Source: Gavia stellata
Lineage: Eukaryota; Chordata; Aves; Gaviiformes; Gaviidae
NCBI RefSeq assembly: GCF_030936135.1
Contig: NC_082613.1
Coordinates: 6,634,001 to 6,698,000 of the forward strand
Direction of reading: 5' to 3'
DNA: 64,000 bases
Below are positions 14,740 to 25,900 of the stretch, piece by piece; the first letter of the stretch is position 1; each line of letters begins with the position of its first letter. The notes below the pieces were generated by a model. The model was not told the origin of the DNA, searched no databases, and saw only the letters and a program-made list of their open reading frames with translations. Position numbers and translations under genes: made by a program.

Positions 14740-15889
14740 CCCAAGCAGGTCTCAGCCCCTCCAGCCTCCTCCCACACCACACCGGGATGCTCTGCACAGT
14801 GACCATTTCTGGCACTTTAGATGGCAGCTACAAGAAAGTATTTGTGCACTCTTCATCTTTACTAGGCACATGCCCCGGACAGTGCCAATGGTATAAACAT
14901 TTGGATTCAATTTATTATTTTTTCTGCAGGCTCTGTCTCGGCTGGGCAGCTGCAGAGTGGCTTTGGGGCTGGGGCTGCTCTCCTGCCCGCAGCGAGAGGG
15001 GCCAGGGCAGGCGGCTGGTCGTGCCAGGCTGGGGCAGCCTGGCAGCATTTACCCAACTCGATGGGATTTTTTTATTTTTTTTTTCCATTCAGGCCTGTGC
15101 AGAGCTGCTAGCAGGACTGGAGCTTTCATCCAGATTGCAGATGCCCAAAATATCTGCATTCTGGACTGAGCAAACTGAGGCTGAAGAAGTGCACATGGTT
15201 GGCTGATTGAAGAGAGCATATGGGAATGCAGAAAGGCAGACAGATAGACAGACACCCCCAGGCAAAGTGCCTGAGCGTGTATGGCAGCAGCGGGCAAGAG
15301 GATGGGGAACGCCACCGGGCACTGTTCAGCTCAGGGCTCCCTCCAGCAGGAGCCAAGGACGACCCTGGACTGTGCGCGCCCATCTCCCAGCCACGGCTCT
15401 CACCCCAGCATGTGATTTTTTTTTACCATTTTTTTCCAGCCTGATGAAATGTGAGCACAGTCCAGGATATGGTTTTGACCTGGACCGGCCCCAGTGACGC
15501 TGGGGCACAGCTCTAGGGCTGGGTCCTGCCCAACCTTGCCCAGCCCCACAGCAAACCCTTCCCACCGGCTGCATCCACGCCAGCGACGGCTGCATCTCAC
15601 TGGGACAGAGATGGTATTTCCAGCCCTAAGTAAATTGCCAACACGGTCCCAGATTTAGCCTGCAGGCCACGCCGGGCTGGGCTGGGGCGGCAGTAAGCGG
15701 TGGGGCTCTTGCAAAGCCTTGGTCAGACCTTGGGGTGCTCTAGGGTGGGCTCAGCAAAGGGGAAGCCTGGAGAGGGAAAAAGCTGCAGCACAGGGTGGGC
15801 AGGTGCTGGGCGGATGAGAGCTGTGCCCAGCACAGTTCACGGACCTCCTGGCCTGAAATGTCTGAGCCCCCATAAACCGGTTCTACTGC

Positions 15890-16880
15890 CATTAAATTGG
15901 TTATATTATATGGCTGCTATGTGATGCTCCTCAGTTAAAATTAACTTCTAACCTAAACTTCATCTGGCATCTTCAGCAGTCAGGATTTATGAAATAAGTT
16001 AAAATATCAGTTGAAATAACGCTTTCACATGTAGTCTTTCACACACAGACATATGAATACTCACAGATATTGATAGAAAATATGTGTTTGATCATACATA
16101 CATGTTTCTAATCAGATTTATGTATTATATAAATATATAAATATAGTATAAATATTTTATACATATAAAATTCACTGGAGATAGAAAACCAAATTAGTTT
16201 GCCTTACTAAAATGGCATGAAATAGAGCCACGTACACAGTCAAAAAAGGATTGGATGTGGTTTTTGGAGGGTTTTTCTTCCCCTGAGGGCTCATTCTACC
16301 ATCTTTATGTCTAAAACCTGCTAATTTTAAAGCCAGCTCACAGAAAACTAATTGTACGATTTATTTATTTCATTTCACTTTCATTTTGCAAAGCTCACGG
16401 TTTGCTTAATGTGCTAGCATGTAAACAGCTCATATAAACACAACCAGCTGATGCTACTGGAGAAAGCAAACGGCTCTCGGTATCTGCGTGCGCACGCTGA
16501 CCCCCCGGTGTTTATCTAGAGGTAGAGATTAAATGGGAACCACTCAGGCATGCTTAGTCTGATTTTAAAAGATCTTTTGAGTGTTAAACATGTAATAAGA
16601 TGCTTAGTGCTATTTTCAAACCAAGTCATGTTCCTGGCCGATTTACAAAAGGCCACGCTCTCCAGCTTTACATGGGTAAATGCTTTTAAAAATCGGCTCC
16701 TGGGACTTTGGGGCTCATCGATTCAATAGGACTTAATGATCAGGCTGCCCCAGCCACTTCTGAAAGTGGGAGTTGCGCTCCTCTCGCATGTCAGTCCTTT
16801 ACATTATTTCACCTTACACTTCTTTATCTCATTTCTGTTTAAAGCTGAGTATGGTGGCTCTTAAAAGAAGGTGCAAAACA
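15890..16880. other. AT-rich block in GC-rich surroundings
   Basis: Base composition drops abruptly from GC-rich flanks to strongly AT-rich sequence. It includes a TATA-type simple repeat (about 16115-16170) and homeobox-like TAAT/ATTA words. No exon is apparent. Such islands in avian GC-rich DNA are often conserved noncoding elements, but that is inference; only composition is seen here. Confidence 0.4.
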
Positions 16881-17204
16881 TCCTTTAACAAGGGGCCGCT
16901 AATACTAATGGTGTCCTGGTGCAATTTTGAATACTGCTTGTCTCTCCTCTCGGCTGCAGCACACGAGTTTGGTGGATGGGGTGAGTGATGGTGGTGCAGC
17001 CCCCACATTGCTGCCCGACACCAGGCAGGCGGCTCCAGGAGCCAGCCCCCCAACACGGGGGATAACATGGGCCATAACCTGGATAACGGGGCACTGGCAC
17101 ACCGCCGGTAAATGTGCAGCTCACGGCACGTGACTGCAGCAAGCCCAGGCGTTGCTGCAGAGGCTGCAGCTCAAATGTGCCCGTGGGGAAGAAGGAAAAA
17201 ATAC

Positions 17205-17345
17205 TTACTTTGTGTATATGCATATGTATTTTTATATATAAACTATACATGTGTGTTTAAACATAGCTGTATATAATTATATATTCAAATTATATACAAG
17301 TTTAAATATATATGCACACAAATAAATAGACTCATGCACATATAT
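17205..17345. repeat. AT-rich simple repeat (TATA/TATG type)
   Basis: The stretch consists of alternating TA, TATG and CATA words, including tatgcatatg and several atatata tracts. It is low-complexity DNA with no coding potential. Confidence 0.7.
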
Positions 17346-17985
17346 TTAGGGCTCTTTAGAGAAAGGCATGTAAGCCCTGTGCTCATGGGCAGCGCTGCCC
17401 TGAGCCCCTCTGCAGGCAAACAGCCGTGCCACGGTGGCACTGCCTGTGCCCCATCCCAGCCCCAGGTTCGGCGGCTGAGGCCGGGCACAGCCTGGACCCA
17501 CCGCAGTCTGGTTCACCAGGGATGTGCTGTGCCTTTAGTACCCATGTTCACCCTAAAACATTGCAGCACTTTCAGAACAACAATCTCAGATGTCTCCATC
17601 TCTGACCTTTCCGTCACCAACCGCTCCATCACTACCATCAGCCTCCCGAGCACGGGCACACAGCTAATAAATCTGAGCCCTTAACTGCCCTCCCACACAG
17701 CGTGGCCTTATCTGAGCCATCGTCCCTCTTGTTGTGCCTCGTCACAGCTCTGTGTTTCCAGGCTTGTGCTGCTGGTGTCAGCAAAAGGATAAAACTGATA
17801 TATTTGGCTTTGGTTTTAGGGACAAATCCCCCCAGTTAACACGTTCCTGGTTGCATGGACCCACATGATGTGTCTGACATGGCAAGGCAGCTCTGCCTGG
17901 GGGGGGATTTATAAACCCTCTGCTTTTATCTCATGCAAGGTCCCACTTTTTTGATTGTTTATGTAGCTAAAACGATGCAAAAATT

Positions 17986-18007
17986 GGGGGGGGGGGGGGT
18001 GGGGGGG
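17986..18007. repeat. Poly-G run (14 G, T, 7 G)
   Basis: Fourteen consecutive G are followed by one T and seven more G. The plus strand can form a G-quadruplex. The exact length may be unreliable because homopolymers are prone to sequencing error. Confidence 0.85.
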
Positions 18008-18440
18008 CAGGGAATGGACCATACATCCCATTGCTAAAGACACCAAAAAGGGTGAAGGGGGGCTGCTGGTCCGGGGTGCTGGTGCTGGGACCACTGGAGC
18101 TGGAGAAGCCATTTACAGCTGGTTGTTATTCAGGTCACAAGAAGAACTGATGTCTCTGGTACCCAAATGGAGATGTATTTATTTCCCCCCTGCTTCTGTA
18201 AGTTCGGGAAGTTTTCCGCAGCCCTCCGGGAGAGCAGGGCCGCCGTGGCGCGGGTGCAGCAGTATCAGCAGCCGCAGGTCTATCGGGCTGAGCAGAAGCT
18301 TTTCCAGGAACTATCTAGTGAAACACATGACCGTGCTCCGGCCGAAGGGCGATACGTGACAGGCATTCACCAGGCTCCCAGCGAGTCAGTTGACTTTGTT
18401 ATTCAAACTATTTTAGTGATGGTTTTTAATCCCAGGCTTA

Positions 18441-18502
18441 AATTTTTCTTTTTCTTTTTCTTTGTTTCTTTTTTTTTTTTCTCCTTTCTTTTTTTCTCTC
18501 TG
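18441..18502. repeat. Pyrimidine-rich T/C tract
   Basis: About 60 bases are almost all T with scattered C, on the plus strand. It produces the poly-Phe end of an open frame that enters it from the left. It is simple sequence. Confidence 0.85.
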
Positions 18503-18719
18503 AACAAGGGAATCTCTACGCTGGCAGGATTCAGAGAGGCACAAAGGAGGGAAAAACAACTTTCAGCCAGAAGAGGGGGGAAAAAGGGATGCTGTTAGCA
18601 CTCTCTGTATGCAAGAGGGTAAAAACATTTTGCTGTGAACTTTATTTTAAAGGGTAAGTGCCACCAGCAGCCCAGTTACTATGCAAATAATTCCTGTGCT
18701 CGGCCTTTCCCTCTCAGCC

Positions 18720-19170
18720 GTAAAGTTTTGGCACTGGGGCTTGTTAGCCGCGGGACCTGGGCTGCGGGGGCTGGCAGTGCCCCCGGAGCCCCCCGGTGCC
18801 CCCAGCCCTCCCTCCCGGGGACAGCCACCGGCCGGGGGTGCCACCGCAAAGCCCTGGACCTCAGTGGGAGCCCGCGGGGCTCCCCGAGTGTCTCGGCCCG
18901 ATAACGCGGGGCGGCGGGGGCAAGCGCTGCAGGGACGTGGGCTCGGTGCCCCCCTGCCCCTTATCACAGGCGCGTTTGGGCGGCCGCTGGCAGCAGAGCC
19001 CTCAGCTGTGCCTCCATGCCAGGGGACACCCCGGGGCGAGGCAGTGCCTGGAAAGGGCAGAGATCTCACCCGAGCCAGCCCCTTCCCGCAGCGGGCAGGT
19101 GGGGAGGGTCTGGCACCGGCCACAGAGCTCCACAGGCAGCCCGGGGTCCGGGGAAGTCTCTCGGCCCGCA
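18720..19170. promoter_or_regulatory. CpG-rich block, possible orphan CpG island
   Basis: The sequence is strongly GC-rich with frequent CpG (for example ccgcgggg, cggcccgataacgcggggcggcgg) over about 450 bases. No recognised gene starts here. It could be an unmethylated regulatory element or the promoter of an unannotated transcript; composition is the only evidence. Confidence 0.35.
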
Positions 19171-21064
19171 GGGTGGGAAGGGAGGCAATGCTGGGCTGCA
19201 GCTGGGCTCGTGCGGGCGACGACCAGGACCCTGGCACTGGTATTTACGGTGATGCTTCCCCATGGCAGCTGAGGGGCTGCACGTGCTACAGCCCACACAA
19301 GTCAAAGCTCACCCTGACAGCCTCGATGCGACGGTTTCCTATGAAAATGATTTCAATTTGTGATGCAAATGACTTGGCATGTGGGCACAGCTGCTGGGAG
19401 GTGGCCTGGACCGGGTCAGCCACCAGCATGATGTGCCCAGGACAAGGTCCAGCCCCCATGGATGCTCCCACACCTGAAACCTGTGCCACGCAGACGGTGC
19501 TGCCAGGGCTGCCTTGCCAAAACCATCCAGCCCTTGCCACTCCTCCCTGCGTCCCCGCAGCTGCACATTGCCACACCAAAACTCTTAAAATGGCACTGTG
19601 ACTCCCCAAACTGTGCCCACCCCGGGCTCCTGTCTGCCTGCAGCAGAGCTCGCTTCGTCCCAGGACAACAAAGGGCACATGGTGCAGGTGAAAAAGGATG
19701 CTCCATCAAGCAATGCATGAAAAAAAAATTAAAAATTATGCTTTTAAGGTGATTAAGCACTTGTCCTGTGCTACCCTGAGCAGTCAGGAGCCATGCAGCC
19801 ACCTCCTCTCATCTGCACCTCACTGCTTACGCACTGCATTTTACTCTCGTCCCTCTAACACAGGGACCCGTTGGGCTCTTCCCACTTTCCCAGCCTAGCA
19901 CCAGGCCAAGGAAGTGCCTGGGCTCCTTTTCGGGGGGCCGCAGGCTTCCCTCGCCACCTGCCATCACAACCCCACTTCCAGCCGGGAAGCTGGATGGTGG
20001 ATTCCATTGTTATCCTGTCCGGCCACAACTTCACAGTTGGGTTTTCACAAACAGGAAGGCTGCAGGTTGGGTTGCAGTTTTGATGTGGTTGTTTCTCAAA
20101 AGGAGCCTGGAGCAAAACTGAGTGGGATCCAGGAATGGCATTCGAGAGCGGCGGGCTGGGTGCCGGGCGAAGGAGGCACGCTGCTGTTCAGCACCGCCTG
20201 CTCCCTCGCTTCCTGGCAGTTTTGGCCACCTTTCAGGAAATTAGAGTCAGTGAAATGGAAAATCATCACTTTTCACTTTAAAATGCACTGGACACGTATT
20301 TTTTTTTCAATGACGCATTAATCTTCAGAGGCCTCGGTCTTCCTATTGACCTGGGGAGACACAGGTCCTCGGTGAAGACAAAAGCCAATGTTCAGCAGTG
20401 CCGGAGCCAGGCGGGAGCGCTGCCTGAGGATGGGCACCGCAACACGGCCCCCGGCATCCCTCACCCGCCTCTGAAATCCTCCCCTCCCTCCCCCTCCTCG
20501 GACTCATGACAGGGAGAAAGAAGAATTACTGAATAATCTCCAGCCCCGATAGTACTTCAAAGGCAGGTTTCTCGGGCCAGGCTGTGCTCCTCGCCAGTGC
20601 CGTGCTGGATGAGGCGCCCAGCTCTTACTCCTTTGGCAGCCCCACAGCCGTATCCAGAAACTAATTACTTAAAAAGGAAATAAATGTCACCCACATGGTT
20701 GTAAGCAAAACCCTGCGCAGGACTAAGAGCCCCACCAGGATCTGCATTCTCACACAATATGAGCAAAGGAGGAAGGAGCCGTTTCCATTCATTGAGATGG
20801 GCTGTTTACTCTGAGGCCTACTGATGACGTTAGACATGCCTACTGTGTGCCTTTAAGTTCACCAGGGCACTTGACCAGACACAGCGCTGAACTGCCTCTG
20901 CTTCCATCCTACAGCACCCTCTTCTCCCAGAATGGCTTTAGGCATCCTCACCTTCTGAACAGCAATATACGCTGGTGCCAAAGATGCAGGGACTTCCTGG
21001 CACCAGTTCTGCTGTAACCTTTACAGAGATGAACTAGATAGCTAGCACATTCAAATAGAATAAC

Positions 21065-21070
21065 TTTATT
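21065..21070 (-). terminator. RBM38: Candidate distal poly(A) signal of RBM38 (AATAAA)
   Basis: TTTATT on the plus strand reads AATAAA on the gene strand, in an AT-rich setting about 1.9 kb past the RBM38 stop codon. GC-rich sequence begins again shortly beyond it. It is the outermost plausible end of the transcript. Confidence 0.35.
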
Positions 21071-21828
21071 TACTTTTAAAGGCTGATATTCACAGTTTGT
21101 GAGTAGTTAAAATCTGAGAACCAAATTTCTAAAGCAAGTTGGTGAGGGAAAGTCCAACGTGGCCGAGTAACGCAAAGGAGGCTCAGAGGTGCGAGCACCC
21201 TGCCAGAGCCGCACCACAGCCCACAGCCTGCCCAGGCCCTGCCCCATCAGAGATCCCTTAACTGGGACAGGGCTTTGGCAGACCACTCACTTTTGGATGG
21301 ATTCAATTTAGGAAAAAAAAAACTTATTCTAAGCAAATAACAGAAGGAAAGTGATACCCTGAGGATTCTGGGGTAAGATCTGATCTCAGCTGTCCCAGTT
21401 TCCCCTGGAGCTGCACCAGGATGGCAGCACTTTACACCCTCTGCTCCACACGGGCTGGGTGTGAGCAAGCACCCAGTGCTGGGCACGAGCACTGGGGACC
21501 GCACAGCTCTGGCGTGACGCTCCAGGAGCTCAAAAACCCCAAGGTGTCAGGAGCTACAGGTGACTTGGGACATCCTGCAAGGGATGCGCACGGGACACGC
21601 TGCAAGGGACACAACGTCTGTGTGACGCAGCGCTGGGTCAGGATGTGAGCAGGGGCTCTTGCTAGGCTCCGCGGCGCTGTAGGATGCATGCTCCCAACCC
21701 ACCCTGGCATGCTCTGGCCAAAGGCCCAGCATAGCCACATCAGGTCAATTTGAAAGTACTCCCTAATGGAGTGCGGCCAAGCAAACATGGTACCATACAG
21801 TATCGAATAATTTTAAAAGTTAAAATAG

Positions 21829-21834
21829 TTTATT
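21829..21834 (-). terminator. RBM38: Candidate main poly(A) signal of RBM38 (AATAAA)
   Basis: AATAAA on the minus strand lies about 1.12 kb past the stop codon, within continuous AT-rich 3' UTR-like sequence. It would give a UTR of roughly 1.1 kb. Transcript data would be needed to rank it against the signals near 22.87 kb and 21.07 kb. Confidence 0.5.
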
Positions 21835-22864
21835 GCTGTTCTTTGTAGAAATGCACTTAACTTACATCGTCTGTTCTCTTCCTTTATTTGGCTGCTGGAT
21901 TATAGGCTTAAAAAGGTTACGTTTACCCATTTGTTCAATGACATAAAACCTTTTTTTCTTTTGCTCCACTCATGATATTCTCCTAAGCTTCGCTGGCCAA
22001 CAGCCCCAAATCTCTTTTACATAAATACTGTAAATGTCTCCATAGGTTGCAGCATTGTAACAAAAGATCTACCAAAGTAGACAAAATGTTCGGTATTCTT
22101 GGTTGGTTTTTTGCATTTAAAAATATACCTAAATTTGAGATAATCTTAACAGAGTAACAATTACAATAAGAAAATAGTACAGTGCGTTGACTAAAGAATA
22201 TTCTGCTCTCCTTCAAGCCAATATTCCCTTTTGCATGTTGAAGTGATTCAGCAATTACTTAAGAACTTTTACCTACATACAATAATTTAGTAAAATGAGA
22301 ATTAAACAAGGCAGATACTTACTACTATTCTTCTGTCTGCAATTCACAGCTCATGCGAATAAAATCGCAATAAATATTAAAAAATAGTTTTTCTTTTGTT
22401 TGGTTTTTTTGTGGTTTTTTTTTTGTTTTTTTGTTTTTTTTTTTTTCTGTAAGGCATCTCTGAGTATTACAAAGTTTTTGTACAACCAAAAAATAAGATT
22501 GCTTTTTTCCATGTTCTCCGAGTACCTCTGTACCTCAACAGTAATTAAGAGGATTGCAGGTTTGAGGAGGAGGGGAGAGTTGATGGGGTAGGGCCGGAAA
22601 GACGACCACGGGCGATGGAAGCAGACCGCAACGTGTGCAAGAATCCGTAGTTTTCCTGTTAAACATTTCAGTCACTTTTAGAACATCTTCAAGACTGTAT
22701 CTGTCCAGATTTAAAAAAACAACTTACCAGAAGTCCATTTTCATGAGCACAGTCAGACTGCAAGGGTTTGGGTTCGCCCTTAACACTATAAATAGCTTAG
22801 GTATTGATATGCACCTACATAAAGGGGATAAAGGGGCAGGGTGATTTTTTTTTCTTTTGTTTCT

Positions 22865-22870
22865 TTTATT
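22865..22870 (-). terminator. RBM38: Proximal AATAAA in RBM38 3' UTR
   Basis: An AATAAA on the gene strand lies 86 bases downstream of the stop codon, in an A-rich run. It could support a very short 3' UTR isoform. The A-rich context could also cause internal oligo-dT priming in cDNA, so apparent ends here need caution. Confidence 0.3.
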
Positions 22871-22955
22871 GGTTTTTTTTGTTGCTTTTGTTGTCCTAGT
22901 TGTATCCTTCCATTGTAAAAGATTGTCCCAGGTGCCGAAGGCGCGGGCAGGGCCC

Positions 22956-25900
22956 TTACTGCATGCGGTCGGGCTGCAGCTGTTGGGGCTGGTACTGCAC
23001 GAAAGCGGTGGCGGGTGCCGCTGGGTTGCTGGCGGTGATGGGAGGCTGGACTGCGCCTGTGTAGCCGTATCCCACAAACCCGGCAGCGGGGGAGGCAGCG
23101 TAGGGGTACTGATCGTAGGCAGCTGTGGTGTACTGGGAATAGGCTTGGCTGGCGGCGGTGTAGTCGATATAGGGAGACGTGATGGACTGCACAGGGGTAG
23201 GGATCACCACGCTGGGCTGGATGATAGCTTGAGGGTAAACATAGTGAGGCGTGAGTCTGTGGAGGCAAAGGGAGAGAGTCAGCGAGGGGCTGGGCTCCCT
23301 CCAGCCTGCATATCCCCCTCCTTCCCACCCAAATTAATGTGCATCAGCCACAGAAACGGTGCTGCCCTCGAGTCAGAGGCGCTGCTCGGGGTGGAGGGAA
23401 CAAAAAGCAAACCACTCCTAGACCCCAAGGGTGGAAGTCGTGCAAGGTGAAGCATGGACTGCAAGAACGGACACACGCCCTGGTCTCCCTGCCTTGTATC
23501 TCTCACTATCCAGGCTGCCGGTCCCCAAAATAACCTCCGTGAACGGCCACGACACAGCCCCTGCCTGTCCCTGCCAGCCTCGCCGCCTCCCGCGTCCTCC
23601 AGGTCCACACTCCCCCCACCACCCAAACCCCGGTGGAGGCTCCTGAGGACCCACAGCCCCTGTGGGGCACCTCCCGGCACCGGCGACACCGGGTCGCTCC
23701 TCCACTCATCCCACCAGGGACGACCACAGTCCCCAGGCACCGCGAGGGCCTTCCAGCTTGCCAGCTGTTACCAGGTACTGCACATTTAAGCCGGTGTTTC
23801 CATAACACTGGATGTTTAGGGCAATGCTACAGGCTGTTTGTTGTAAAACACGAGATAGTCATTCTGGTTTCCTTCCCCTGCGTAACACTCCTCAGCAGCT
23901 CCTGGCCCAGCAGCGAGGCTCGCGTGCCCATGAGCTTTTACATCCCGGCTCTGCGGGCAGCCGGCCCACGGCGTTTCCTCTGCCCTTTCCATGCAGGTCC
24001 TAAAGCGCTGCTCTTCACCAGCCGGCTTGCCCCTGCCCCGAGGTAGCCATGCTGCTGAGAGGAACTGAACAATGCCACAGTCAATTGAAGTCCATAGACG
24101 GAAAGATCCTGGAGATGATTAATGCAGGATTGCCCACTAATTTGCTAGAAACTGCTAATGAGGAGGAAATTAAAAAAAAAAAAGCAGCAAAATGAAAGAG
24201 CTGTATTTTCCAAAGGGCCCACAACAAGTCAGGCCTCAAACAAGAGCAAAAACTGTGCAAACCTGAACGTTTACGTCCATCCACACAAACTGCCAGGGGC
24301 CAGACAGAAATGGGCACTTGCACATGCAGAGTGCAAACAGTATCTGCCTGCACAGCCCTCGGCAGCTGAGAGCTCCGTTGTGTGCTGGCTTGGCAGATTT
24401 GGGGCTTGTTTAAGAAATAGGGGGGTGCAGACTGTCACCAGCAAATGGCATGTGACCACTGAAAGATCAGAGCCACGTGCACCAAAAAGCGCAGGCTGTG
24501 GAAAAGGTCCCTTTGGCTGGCTGCTGGCTGAATCACGCAAGGCAATAGCACAAACCAAACAGCATCCTCCAGAGAGCTCATTCCACCCTGCCCCCAAACC
24601 CAACTCCCTTTGGCAAACAAGAAAACCAAGGTAAAACTCTGCAAAGAGCTTCTGCAGATTCAAATATTTTGGGGATTTTTGTGTGGATGTGTGTGACAGC
24701 ACATTTTCAAACATGACCACTTTTAAAAGCCTCCCACGGGCTTTTCGCAAGACGCAGGCTTGTACGTGCCTAAACGGCTCTCTAAAGCTGAGCTCAGCTG
24801 CGCAGGGAGAGGACATCTTGCCCACTTGTCCGTCTGGTCTCTGGGGTTGGCAAGCCCAGCACGCTGCCCAGCAGCGGGACCCGGTGCTCTGGTGCTTCAC
24901 AGGGACTCACAGCCAGTGATTGGAAACTTCTGCTGGATGGGTCACTGGCTGCCCTCGTTCCACCTGAGTGTCCATCCTAGGTCTCTGCCACCACCTACAA
25001 CGTTCTGGGGTCCACCTGGGGCTGGTCCCCTCTATACAGCAGTTACGGGGCTGTTCCCATTTGCTTTACAACCAGCAGTGGATGGTTTAACCCACTCTTC
25101 AGGCAGGAGAAAGGCTTCTTGCAAACAAGTGCTCATCTGAACCAAGTTCTCTCTTGTTTTCGCACTCACGTACGCACCTTGGTTTTTCTTGAGGCAATTT
25201 GCATGATGAGAGAATGATTGTTCTCCTCCCCACACACAGCAACACTGCCTCTGAAATCAGGGTCCTTAGGTATAATGGGGCTGCCCCCAGAGGAGCAGCA
25301 CCGGGGAGGAGGATGGATGGTGGAGAGCAGCGCCTCAACCTTTGGCTGATAAAGTGCAAGACCATCTCCAGAGGCCAGAGCCATCCCTGGCGTAGTGCAG
25401 AGAGAGGAATCTCACAGCCCTTCAGTCCATAAATGCACCATACCCAATATCCCCCTGTGACTAATAAGAATGAGATGAGGTGGCAGAATTTCACTGAATC
25501 ACTTTTGGTTCAGCTCTGATCTAAACTGAGGCCGGCAGGGCTGAATCAGAGCCAGAGCTTCTGCACCAGTTCAGACCAAGAGCTCTTAATGTCGCCCGCT
25601 CGCATCAGCAGCCACCTCTTCCAAGGAGCTGGGCCCAGTCCCAACCCAGAGGTTCCTCGCGCTTGGTCACTGGGGGTTTGTTTTGTTTCATTTTGTTCTA
25701 AGTAACGCAGAGGTGCGATACTGCTCTTGGCCTGCCAGGGTCTGGAGAAAGGCTCCGCAGAGGCACACCCAGGCACCGGCCCATGCAACCACTCAGGGCG
25801 AGACGAGCGGACCCCATGCATGCCTCTTGCTCTACCCCCTTGTAAATCGGCAGCTCGGACAACAGCCTGCATCCCAGATTGGTGACGGATGCTCTGGCTG

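Larger units (their letters stand above)
1..21000. other. Intergenic GC-rich region downstream of RBM38
   Basis: No coding exon here can be supported by homology. Many long open frames exist (for example plus-strand frames at 2901-3800 and 18681-19601), but they lie in GC-rich sequence that is poor in stop codons. Their translations are low-complexity Pro/Gly/Ala/Arg-rich, and equally long frames run on the opposite strand. In mammals the region past RBM38 leads to CTCFL and PCK1; I see neither. The region holds simple repeats, two AT-rich blocks (about 15.9-16.9 kb and 17.2-17.35 kb) and one CpG-rich block, listed separately. Confidence 0.6.
21829..22955 (-). other. RBM38: RBM38 3' untranslated region
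   Basis: Directly after the stop codon the gene strand becomes A/T-rich for more than a kilobase, in clear contrast to the GC-rich coding exon. It contains a long T/G-rich stretch on the plus strand (22385-22450, A/C-rich on the gene strand) and several AATAAA hexamers. The nearest hexamer (22865-22870) is only 86 bases past the stop. The extent is inferred from composition and signals. RBM38 protein binds AU/U-rich mRNA 3' ends, so self-regulation through this UTR is possible but not shown. Confidence 0.6.

Noticed and set aside
18681-19601. 306-codon plus-strand open frame
   Set aside because: It lies in a CpG-rich, stop-poor block and is overlapped by a 196-codon frame on the opposite strand. 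Pro/Ala/Gly/Arg-rich translation with no recognisable domain.
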